From Jimgerdemannia flammicorona (lineage: Eukaryota; Mucoromycota; Endogonomycetes; Endogonales; Endogonaceae): a DNA stretch of 25,470 nt. Positions 1 to 8,476 of this stretch are shown here, piece by piece (positions within the stretch are counted from its first letter, which is position 1; each line of letters begins with the position of its first letter). Under the pieces are notes generated by a model. The model searched no databases. It had not been told where the DNA came from and worked only from the letters and a program-made list of their open reading frames with translations. The position numbers were made by a program, and so were the translations under genes. The stretch covers positions 1 through 25,470 of the forward strand of contig RBNI01000965.1 of the NCBI GenBank assembly GCA_003990745.1, in the 5' to 3' direction.

Positions 1-59
1 GGGATCACTGTAATTATATGGGATAGATAGGTATTAATAAAGGAATGGAGTCCAAGTAA

Positions 60-2422
60 CTATAAAAAAAAAAAGTGAAAAATATCTGAAGACCACCAAG
101 AATCCAAACACATGCATGCATGAATTGTATTTACACACAAGCTGTTTCGACATTCAGTCACTTGCTCACCAGCAATAGAAAAAATACATTCAGATAGAAC
201 AGATGTTGCCAAAATAGTAAGATAATCATAAGCTATTTGTGAAAGATTAGGATATACTGACTGATTTTGCCACCACCAATCCAGTATATCTATATGAGAA
301 TCAGCTGGATTCTCTAACAAATAACTGAAATAGAGAAATATGAGTGAAAATTAACTAAGCCAAACAAAAAACATAAAAACAACACTCACTATTCAAGCTC
401 ATCATCTATATTGACATACTGTTTCTTCTCATATATTGAGTTGATAAAATCATCGGTATCACAAGATATTGAGGGTATAATGATAGCATTAACAGGCTTA
501 TACTCCTTTTCCCAGATATATTCCATCTGATTTTTCCATTCATCAATTAAGGATTTTTTCTATTACTCATAACAAAAATAATATATATTGATACATAGAT
601 CTAAGGCCGAAGCTATACTGTATAATGGTATTATCTTGTAGTAATACTTTAGAAGTTTCATATATATATTCTCAGCAGTGTTAAGCATTATCTATAAAAA
701 ATAAAAATATACACATATTACTTCTCAATTATTTACTAAATTAGTTCCTAAATTCACAAATAAAATTACTTTTAAAATCATATATGTATATACCTGATTA
801 AAATTTTCACCAGTTTGATATATATCAATGATATCTTCAAGGTGATCATATAGCTGATTAAATAGTGGGATAACAGCCACTATTGTAGGATACTTCAAAG
901 CTGACATCATAGTTGTCACTTTGGCAAAAGGCTCAAGAAATCGGCAAATCAATTCAAATTATTACTATGTATCTTCAGATATATCACTCATTTGCTTATC
1001 TATGGTACACAATATATCCAAGCCCTATTTGGATATAATATCAATTTATTTAGTACCAAAATCCTTCTGAATCATATTCCAAAATCTATACAAATAGATT
1101 CAAAATCTTACCTTACAAATCTCCAGAGCATATGCTAACATTTTATGTTTAGAACTCTATCTCATTGTAACATCTAATAGAGGCTTCAAAATGGGAATTC
1201 CAGAGGATTTACAGACCTTCACCAGTTGTGCTTATCATTGTACTGAATTTTTGATCTTCTTTATCAACTCCCATAACTTTCCAATGGCCTTGCTAAGAGA
1301 ACCAAGAACATCATGAATGATGAGATTCAATATATGTCCAAAACAGCATACATGAGTGAGTAGATGATGGAGATTCTCAAACAGAGTATCAATATTACTG
1401 GTATTATTACATACAATAGCAATGATTTGATTGTCACTAGGCAATAAATCATCTATTACTAGCTCTAGACTTTTCACAAGATTGGCACCCATGTATGTTA
1501 TTTCACTGATATTCACAAAGTCTAAAATAATGTCATGTATCTTCTAATCACTGTCAACCCAATGGGCTGTTATTCCAAAGAAGGCCTTGATATTAATGTC
1601 TAATGTCTAATAATCAAGTATAAGTGACACCTTCAACTTGAGCTCTGCTAGCCTTACTTTTACTTAAGTCTGCAATAGTTCAAATTCCTTTTGAATAACT
1701 CATAAAATTATATCAGCCAATGGAAGGGCCAGATTAGGGTGTAATATGTGAAGGAGATACTTGAAGCCAGCATTTTCAATAGTGGAGAATGGCTGATATC
1801 CAGTAACAATGAAGTTGGCAATTAACTGACAGAAATTTTTATCACTTAAAGTCTTGCTAGTGTGTTCCTATTTGTAATAATAAAATTTGATAAATTATTT
1901 TTCTAATAACCTCCTAAGTACTTCCCAAATTCCATTCTATCTATACTCATAATATCATCTTTCTTAGATCAGTGAGGATTCTCAGCATGCTGGAGAGATA
2001 AGAGTATGGCATTGTGATGCTTCTAGAGATGTCATTTAAGATTGTTGATATTGCTATCCTTTAATATATAGCTCTAAGTCATGTAATGGTTGTAACTGAT
2101 GAGCTTATTTTATAAATTCTATTTGAATAGAGAGATATGAGACTATATTAGAACCTCAACTGCTTACAACTGACCACCCACCCTTATGACTGATGAGACC
2201 AATCACTCCTATGAATGCAACTATTAGCATAATATATAAAACTACCTTTGTGGTATGATTCCACACCCAGCTATTACTAGATTTTGTTTTTATTTTTATT
2301 CTTATGCTTGTTGGTGATAACAAACTGATGGAGATATCTGATATATCCTCCAATATATCTTCTGATATATCATCTGACAGTTCCGAGATTTCTCCTAAAT
2401 ATACTTCTTGATCTTTAGACAT
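60..2422 (-). pseudogene. decayed hAT-family transposase
   Basis: A DNA transposase remnant read on the minus strand in several frames. The start region (2422-2156) has an acidic stretch and then SNSWVWNHTTK, which resembles the lead-in of a BED zinc finger; the finger itself is not clear. FFGITAHWVDSD (about 1586-1551) and IVCNNTSNIDTLFE followed by CCFGHILNLIIHDVLG (within 1516-1235) fit the RNase H-fold core of hAT transposases. KYPTIVAVIPLFNQLYDHLE lies within 952-725. The C-terminal hAT dimerisation region (320-75) shows WWWQNQSVYPNLSQ, AYDYL and ATSVLSECIFSIAG, ending in LDSWW. Stops and frameshifts separate these blocks, so it is not functional. Terminal inverted repeats were not identified; the window begins close to the 3' end of the gene. 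The family call rests on motif order and is firm; the exact ends are not. Confidence 0.85.
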
Positions 2423-2442
2423 TTCGAATGTTTGATGATGGC

Positions 2443-2690
2443 AGGGACTGGGAGCTTGAGTGGGAGGCCGAGAGCTAGAAAGTGGCTAGGAAGTGGTGAG
2501 CTAGAGAGTGGTGAACTGGGAAATGAGCTGGGGGGGTAGTGAACTAGAGGGCAGAGAGTTGGGGGGAGGTGGCAAGTGGCAGGAAAAGCCAGAAACTGTG
2601 GGGTCTAGAATAGGAGTCAGTGAGCTGGGGGGCAGCAAGAGAGAGAGCAGTGAGGTGGCATATGATAGTCAATGATTGATTGTGGACAGA
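2443..2690 (+). repeat. purine-rich, G-run low-complexity tract
   Basis: Imperfect repeats of GAGCTGGG / GAGTGGTGAACTGG type fill the plus strand immediately upstream of the hAT start codon. Several G runs (a G7 near 2530 and a G6 near 2563) lie close together. No coding potential is evident. Confidence 0.6.
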
Positions 2691-2782
2691 GGATGGATGA
2701 ATAAATATGCATGGGTGGTAAACTAGTACCCATCACATAACTGCAAACAGCAAACATACTTTAGAGATTCAGTATATTCTAT

Positions 2783-3166
2783 ATTGAGCAAGGTTTGCAA
2801 CAATGTTTGAGTGAGGATTGTAGTGCATTTGAGTGAGATTTGCAGCAAGGTTCGAGCAAGATTTGCAAGCAAGATTAAAGTGAGATTTGTAAGCAAGATT
2901 TGCATGTAAGATTAAAGCAAGATTTATATAAGCCAGACTTTGCAAGCCTTGCACTTATAAGCCTGGATAAGCTCAGTCATAAGCTGATATGACATATATA
3001 TAAGCTGATATCACGTGATATCAGCTATCGGCTGAGCTTGCAAGCACAAGGCTTATAAAGCCTGGCTTATGCAAATCTCACTTGCAAATCTTGCTCAAAC
3101 CTCATTACAAATCTCACTCAAATATACCACAAACCTCGCTCAAATATCATTGCAAATCTTGCTCAA
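2783..3166. repeat. fold-back (long inverted repeat) element 1
   Basis: The left half is a run of degenerate GAGCAAGATTTGCAA units and the right half carries their reverse complement (TTGCAAATCTTGCTC). The inner arms also match: AAGCCAGACTTTGCAAGCCTTG on the left against the complement of CAAGGCTTATAAAGCCTGGCTT on the right. The centre is a perfect 24-base palindrome at 3003-3026 whose core is GATATCACGTGATATC. Arms built of short tandem repeats around a unique palindrome resemble fold-back transposons. No protein is encoded. Confidence 0.75.
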
Positions 3167-3196
3167 TTGGGGCTTATATAGAACCTGCTGAATCAT

Positions 3197-3425
3197 GCAG
3201 AGAGGAGTAGAATGTAGTGAGGAAAGCTCCAGATTGCAAGTATAAGCATAAGTATAAGCATAAGCATAAGCTTTGCTCTACTCAGTTTGACAAGCTGATA
3301 ATAAGCTGATATCATATGATATGTATCAGCTATCAGCTGAGCAGAGCAAAGCTTGTGCTTGCACTTATGCTTATGCTTATACTTGTAATCTGGAGCTTTC
3401 CTCACTGCATTCTACTCCTCTTGCA
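3197..3425. repeat. fold-back (long inverted repeat) element 2
   Basis: The left arm from about 3197 (GCAGAGAGGAGTAGAATG, then GAGGAAAGCTCCAGATT, then GTATAAGCATAAGC units) is the near-complement of the right arm ending about 3425 (AATCTGGAGCTTTCCTC, CATTCTACTCCTCT). The arms are about 80 bases each. The core at 3309-3322 is the palindrome ATATCATATGATAT. Its flanks (AAGCTGATA, TATCAGCT) match the core of the neighbouring fold-back element. Short open frames here exist on both strands only because of the symmetry. Confidence 0.8.
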
Positions 3426-3532
3426 TTCTACTTCTCTTATATTCCACTTTTCTTGTACAACCCTCATGTATTCCTCCACCTCCCTTACCCTCATTCCTCA
3501 GATTGCAAACAATATGCAATTTAGAAATGAGT

Positions 3533-3658
3533 TTTGAAAGAGATTTCAAAGAGATTTCAAAAGAGATTTTGAAGAGATTCTGAAAGAGATTTCAAAGAGA
3601 TTTAGAAAGAGCTTCTGAAAGAGATTTCAGGGAGATTCCGAAAGAGCTTCTGAAAGAT
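3533..3658. repeat. short tandem array, GAAAGAGATTTC type
   Basis: About ten degenerate copies of a 12-15-base unit (variants GAAAGAGATTTC, AAAGAGATTTC and GAAAGAGCTTCTG) follow one another. The sequence is purine-rich on the plus strand. Confidence 0.75.
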
Positions 3659-3816
3659 GTTATAGCTTTTGAACATTTAAGATATTGAAAGCTTACTTTC
3701 ACCTCTCATTCATTTTGCCTCATCCTTTGCTTCACCTTGTCCTTTACTTTGCCTCACTTAATTCACTGCTATATTGAGAAAATGTAGATATAACCACTCA
3801 GCCAATAAGTATTTAC

Positions 3817-4074
3817 TTGGCCCCCCCCAAGCTTGACATACTTCAGCTCACCATCCCAAAGCTTGGCACCCTAAAGATGCCCAGCTTGCTGACACCCAGC
3901 CTGCCAAGCTTGCCAACACCCAGTCTGCCAAGCTTGCTGATACCCAGCCTGCCAAGCTTGCCGACATCCAGGTTGCTAAGCTCACTGACTCCCAGCTCAC
4001 TGACCCTCAGCTCTCTGATCTCCAGCTTGACCACCAGCTCACCACCAGTCTGCAAGCACAAGGTCCCCCACTAG
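3817..4074. repeat. 15/30-base minisatellite (CCAAGCTTGCC)
   Basis: Tandem units of about 15 and 30 bases built on CCCAGCCTGCCAAGCTTGCC. Both strands are open: plus would give a Leu/Pro/Ser pentapeptide repeat (PSLPS-like) and minus a GKLGRLGV-like repeat. The period is a multiple of three, so openness on both strands follows from the repeat and is not good evidence of a gene. A run of 16 T follows at 4104-4119. Confidence 0.7.
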
Positions 4075-4199
4075 ATCTCAATAATGCAGCTCGAAAAAGT
4101 TAGTTTTTTTTTTTTTTTTCTTTTTAAATCAATATCCGAATTTTTTTCCTAATAACATTCAAAATATACATATCCTCCAGCTTCTAAGCCTGGACCAGA

Positions 4200-4475
4200 G
4201 TGCAAATCTTGCTACAATCGCCATTTTTGCCATCAAGTTTGCCCAAACACCACTTGGAAGCATTACTAAACCAATTTCCTGGATGCTCCAAACCTCATGG
4301 AGAAAAGGCCTTACAAATCAGAATTAGGCATACTTTCACTGTGGCCAACAAATATATTAAGAAAGTACATAATGACCAACTGAGACAAGAAGTCATAAGA
4401 GCAATAGAAAACTGTATGAAAATTATAGAATGTTCGTCATACTACATCAGCTTCAAGGTGAATGCTAAAGCATGA
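4200..4475 (+). CDS. unrecognised short open frame, possibly a transposase N-terminus remnant
   Basis: A 91-codon open frame that I do not recognise. The middle part (FTVANKYIKKV, EVIRAIENCMK) looks like ordinary helical protein. In the next frame just upstream, a C-x2-C pair (codons 4201 and 4210) and further Cys, His and Trp residues could be the remains of a BED-like zinc finger. That would fit the N-terminus of a second hAT copy, since a hAT C-terminal fragment lies at 5603-5719, but the link is speculative. The frame is probably a fragment rather than a gene. Confidence 0.2.
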   Translation: MQILLQSPFLPSSLPKHHLEALLNQFPGCSKPHGEKALQIRIRHTFTVANKYIKKVHNDQLRQEVIRAIENCMKIIECSSYYISFKVNAKA

Positions 4476-4642
4476 AACAAGTGAGGTTGTCCAGATGGAA
4501 TTGTCATCATAGATGAATATGAAAAACTGCTGGCCATATTTGAATGAGTACCAGTGAAGAATGACAAAACACTTTATATGTGACTGATGGATGGCTGGCT
4601 TATGCATTTTATTGAGGGAGTGATGGTGGAGAAGATAGAGAG

Positions 4643-5053
4643 ATGGGAGAGGTCAGTACCAGTAGAGGAGTCAGCACTGGTGGAGAGGTCAGTAGAGAGG
4701 TCAGTATAGGGGAGGTTAGTACAGGAGAGGTTGGCGTGGGGGAGGTCAGTATGGAGGAATATGGGGAGGTCAGCATGGGGGAGGTCAGTATGGAGGAATA
4801 TAGGGAGGTTGGCACAGGAGAGATCAGCATGGAGGAATATGGAGAGGTCGGTGTAGAGGAACATAGAGAGGTCGGCATGGAGGAACATGGGGAGATTGGC
4901 ATAGAGGATGAAATAGAGGTTGGTGTAGAGGAGGTTGGCATAGAGGAGGATATAGAGGAGGAGAATATAGAGGAAAGTAGTTCAGAATATATAGAGGAAG
5001 ATGGTTTGGAATATGAGGAGGAGGATCAGTTGGTTTATAGTGATGAAGAGTAA
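4643..5053 (+). CDS. acidic pentapeptide-repeat open frame
   Basis: A 136-codon frame made almost wholly of 15-base units (GAGGTCAGTATGGGG, GAGGAATATGGGGAG and variants). The product repeats GEVSM / EEYGEV / GEVG and then becomes a non-repetitive acidic tail, ending EEEDQLVYSDEE at a TAA. The tail reads like real coding sequence. The minus strand is also open over the repeat part because the period is divisible by three. It could be the acidic linker of a decayed transposon protein or an expanded minisatellite that happens to be open. No known domain is visible. Confidence 0.3.
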   Translation: MGEVSTSRGVSTGGEVSREVSIGEVSTGEVGVGEVSMEEYGEVSMGEVSMEEYREVGTGEISMEEYGEVGVEEHREVGMEEHGEIGIEDEIEVGVEEVGIEEDIEEENIEESSSEYIEEDGLEYEEEDQLVYSDEE

Positions 5054-5214
5054 GATCTGTTCACACTGGTAAGTTCTTTATTTTCCTGATTTACTTCTTA
5101 TTTATTTCTGATTTCATTTTAATTTCTGATTTCTAATTATGTTTCTGTTTGTTTATTCTAAATATATATCTTAGATGTGCAATATTTTTTTTTTGGTATC
5201 TTATAGCTTAAAGG

Positions 5215-6110
5215 TGAATTAAAAACAGGTCTGTGTCAGGTTAAATATGGGTCAGGGTCAGGTCACATATATTTCTCAGGTCAGGTCACATATATTTCTT
5301 GGGTCGGGTTATATATATTTCTTGGGTTAGATTAAAGACAGGTTATGTATAATTCTGAGTTGGGTTAAAGACAGGTGATATACATTTCCAGATCGGGTTA
5401 AAGATAGGTGATATATAATTCCAGGTTGGATTAAAGACAGGTGACATATTATTCCAGGTTAGGTTAAAGACAGGTAACCTATTATTTCAGATTAGATTAA
5501 AGACAGATGATATATAATTCCAGGTCAGGTTAAATATGGGTGATATATAATTCTGAGTCAGGTTAAATATATACATGGGTTAGCTCAGGTTGTGATGTAC
5601 TAATTACTGGTAAGCTGGTAACTGAATGTCAAAACAGCTTGTGTATAAATATAATTTATATATATATGTATTTGGATTCTTGGTGGTCTTCAGATATTTT
5701 TCACTTCCAATTACTCTGAATATTATCCAAATATTATCCAAATTATTTTTTCAGAACAGAGTTCAGAGGGTCAGGTTCAGAGTCAGGTTCAGGAGTCAGA
5801 TTCAGGGTCAGGTTCAGGGATCAGATTCAGGTTTGGGTTAAGGGTAAATAATAAGTCAGATGATGTACATTTCTAGATTGGGTTAAAGATAGGTTATGTT
5901 TAATTTCAAATTAGGTTAAAGATGGGTAATATATCTTTCTGAGTCAGGTTAAAGACAGGTGATGTACAATTCTGGATCAGATTAAAGATGGGTAATATAT
6001 AATTCCAGGTTAGGTTAAAGATGGGTGATGTATAATTCTGAGTTAGATTAAAGATGAGTAATGTCTAATTCTGGGTTAGCTATTTTACAGATTGGGTTTC
6101 AGGTTAATTG
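5215..6110. repeat. 33-base minisatellite, GGTTAAAGACAGGTGATATA type
   Basis: Tandem copies of a 33-base unit (GGTTAAAGA-AGGTGATATA-AATTCCAG) run cleanly from about 5330 to 5580 and resume from about 5870 to 6110. The outer parts contain the shorter motif GGTCAGGTTCAG. The array is interrupted at 5603-5760 by unrelated DNA that includes a hAT fragment. Units differ mainly by C/T and G/A changes. Confidence 0.8.
5603..5719 (+). pseudogene. second hAT transposase C-terminal fragment
   Basis: Over about 100 bases this matches the complement of the hAT gene end at about 75-175. It encodes LDSWWSSDIFHF before a TGA, in the frame of the ATG at 5666. Most differences from the first copy are G to A or C to T, mainly in TpG or CpA context; for example, an alternating CATG stretch in copy 1 is ATATAT here. 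The homology stops abruptly on both sides within the minisatellite. Confidence 0.75.
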
Positions 6111-6639
6111 AGTTGGGTTTGCAGAGCACTACTTTAAGTTGAGATAACTTATCTATTAGTAACTATATATATGTATATATAAAAAGACTAAATTATTACT
6201 TATATATTAGATCTTTTATAAATAATTACAAAGTATATCTATAAGTTATTTAAGAATAATAAGCTAACTATACTATACTTTAGAGATATAACTCTAGGAA
6301 ATTTTGGGTATATAAAGAGATATTATTAAAAAAGTATAATTAGTTAGATTAAATCATATAAGATAATATAAAATATATATCTTAATAAAAATTGAATAAT
6401 TTTATTTAATAAAATCAAAACTTTCTATAGATCTAATAATATAATAATAAAAAGATTTGAATTTACTATCTTTATATAAATATAGATATAAAGTTTTTAA
6501 ATATATATCTCTTATTCCATAGTGTAGGCAAATTTGTCTAAGAAAACATATAATATAAAATATCTCACTTTATGCTATATATACCCATCTATAAGATAAG
6601 TATATATACTGTAATCTCAAATAGACAAATATACCAAAA
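6111..6639. other. AT-rich spacer, no gene seen
   Basis: Very AT-rich DNA with many TATA-like stretches. I see no protein or RNA signature. Confidence 0.6.
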
Positions 6640-6900
6640 GTTCAAAGTGAAATAATGCAGTCTACACTTTATAATACTTATAAGTATAAGACCATACATA
6701 TAAATATAGGCAAATATGCTTGCAAAATATTTATATCTACTAGCTGTTCTAGCCATAGTCTAGTTATCTATCTATACTACTCTGGCGGTTGTTCTCTAAA
6801 AAATGTTGGTTCTTTTATAATGCTGCTATTGATGAATTCTCTATGTAAAGTATTAAAAAGGAATCTGTCAAGGCTGAATATAAAAGAAAATGAATCTGCT
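6640..6900 (+). repeat. dispersed repeat, copy A (extended)
   Basis: The 3' half (about 6790-6895) contains GGTTCTTTTATAATG, GAATTCTCTATGTAAAGTATTA and AATGAATCTGCTGAA, shared with copies B-F. The 5' half (AAATATAGGCAAATATG, CTACTAGCTGTTCTAG, ATCTATCTATACTACT) matches the 5' part of copy F at about 19730-19860. No coding function is recognised. Confidence 0.6.
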
Positions 6901-6984
6901 GAATTATCAATATATATATAAATAGATATTAAAGAGTATTAGAGTTACAGATATCTCTACTAATGTGAAAGATAACTGTTAATA

Positions 6985-7110
6985 AGAGTGGTCATTATCT
7001 GAGAAATATCAGATCTTTTGCAATACTTTTACTAATGAATTCCCTATATAAAGTATTATACTGTAATCTGTTGAGACTAAAAATAAACCTGTCAAATATG
7101 AATAATCACA
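6985..7110 (+). repeat. dispersed repeat, copy B
   Basis: Shows TAAGAGTGGTCATTATCTG, AGATCTTTTGCAATAC, GAATTCCCTATATAAAGTAT, then AATCTGTTGAGAC. It is one of the most complete copies of the ~100-base core. Confidence 0.65.
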
Positions 7111-7150
7111 GAACCCTACATATAGGATAACAAGATAATGAGGGATCACA

Positions 7151-7270
7151 AAGAGTAATTATTGTCTGAGAAATGTCAGATCTCTAGTGATACTCTTATT
7201 AATAAATTTTCTATATAAAGTATTATGCCAGAATCTATTGAGGTCAAAAATGAATCTGCTAAAGAATAAT
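7151..7270 (+). repeat. dispersed repeat, copy C
   Basis: Shows TTGTCTGAGAAATGTCAGAT, ATTTTCTATATAAAGTATTA, AATCTATTGAGGTC, AATGAATCTGCTAAAG. Same orientation and order as copy B. Confidence 0.65.
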
Positions 7271-7896
7271 ACAGTGAAGAATGACAATATAGTATAGAAT
7301 ACAGTACACCAACTATCTGCCTATCCTCTAGCTATATATATTTAAAGCTCAGAGTAAAAAAGAGAGCTCTCATTAGCTTTAAAGTAAGGTTGACAGAGGT
7401 CTGATTGGATAAAAATAAACAGAAAGGTGAGAAAAAGATATGGAGGTATGTTGAGAATACATTTTTCATGAACTTAAAGCCTCAGCAATAAAGGCTGCTC
7501 CATTTGAGTATGTGTATATAGTGTATGTATATAGATCAGAAGACTACTAAAGAAATCAAATATCAGAGGATCTCACAAATCTCAGAGCCTTACCAGAAAA
7601 TGACTGGTCCTAACTACTATGACTACCCCTTGAAGGTGGTGGGGGGTGGATATGGGAGGAGTGTGTTTTTGTCTTCAATACCACTCAAATTAGTATATGG
7701 TAAAACAGTAGATCAGAGTCATATATATTGGAGAAAGGCAGCAGCTTTGAATTAGTCTTGTTGCAGGTTTTTTGGATATATTTGAGGAAGCAAAAAGAGC
7801 CTACCTTTAATACTTTATGCCCCTGTAACTCTGTGATTGCCAAATTTCATTGGTTCAGACTCTTTAATATTACATGAATTGTCTATATCATTAAAT
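7271..7896. other. spacer with one unrecognised 76-codon frame
   Basis: A plus-strand open frame at 7525-7755 (starting MYIDQKTTKEIK, with a VVGGGYGRSVF segment) resembles no family I know. It lies between copies C and D of the dispersed repeat and could be the interior of a degraded element. I see nothing else here. Confidence 0.3.
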
Positions 7897-8030
7897 TTGC
7901 CAGCAGTCATTATCTGAAAAATATTGAGTCTTTTGCAATATCTTTGCTAATGAATTCTCTATATAAAGTATTAACATGTGATCTATTAAGAATGAAAATT
8001 AACCTGTGCAAATATTAAAATATTATGAAC
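7897..8030 (+). repeat. dispersed repeat, copy D
   Basis: Shows GTCATTATCTGAAAAATATT, GTCTTTTGCAATATC, GAATTCTCTATATAAAGTAT, GATCTATTAAG. Same orientation as A-C. Confidence 0.65.
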
Positions 8031-8038
8031 AATCACCA

Positions 8039-8125
8039 TTAATAAGAGTGATCATTATCTGAGAAATATCTGATGTAATATATCAAGATGGAACCTATTG
8101 AGGCTGAAATGAACCTGCTGCTATA
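8039..8125 (+). repeat. dispersed repeat, copy E (internally deleted)
   Basis: Starts like copy B (TAAGAGTGATCATTATCTG) and ends like copy C (CCTATTGAGGCTGAAATGAA) but lacks the central TATATAAAG part. Confidence 0.55.
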
Positions 8126-8359
8126 CCCTAAAGTTGCAGATGTTGAAGGGCAGATATGTATTGAAGGTGCTCAAGTTGCAGTATTGATGGACACACTAAG
8201 TACTAATCATCTAGTATAATACTAGCCTCATTGCTGGCTATATTGTCCTCTGTCTCCTTAACAAAGGTAATAAAGAGAAAACAAGTCATACATTGACATA
8301 ATTATCAAATAAAGAGAACAAGGATATAAGGACTAATAAAAGAAAATATCCACCTATCT
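8126..8359 (+). other. spacer with possible aspartic-protease-like fragment
   Basis: From about 8138 a plus frame reads PKVADVEGQICIEGAQVAV and then LMDTLSTNHLV before a stop. The VAVLMDT-S-T pattern faintly resembles the catalytic loop of retropepsins (LIDTGAT), with Leu in place of Gly. It is too short to call. Nothing else was seen. Confidence 0.2.
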
Positions 8360-8419
8360 ATAAGAACACCTACTCACCCATGAGAACACCCACTCACTCA
8401 TAAGAATACCCACTCATCT
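8360..8419. repeat. three 20-base tandem units
   Basis: ATAAGAACACCTACTCACCC, ATGAGAACACCCACTCACTC and ATAAGAATACCCACTCATCT follow each other head to tail, just upstream of the piggyBac-like coding remnant. Confidence 0.85.
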
Positions 8420-8476
8420 ACCTCATATAATCTTCACTATTCTTATATATTTCAAGAGCAAGAAGCTGAAGCTATA

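Noticed and set aside
3193..3537. Open frames on both strands over the second fold-back element
   Set aside because: They mirror each other because of the inverted repeat and contain only low-complexity sequence.
4574..4941. Minus-strand Ser/Pro/Leu repeat frames over the acidic minisatellite
   Set aside because: The period of 15 keeps several frames open at once. The plus frame has the better non-repetitive tail.
5069..5075. GGTAAGT resembling an intron 5' splice site
   Set aside because: It follows the stop codon of the acidic frame, and no branch site, acceptor or downstream exon could be supported.
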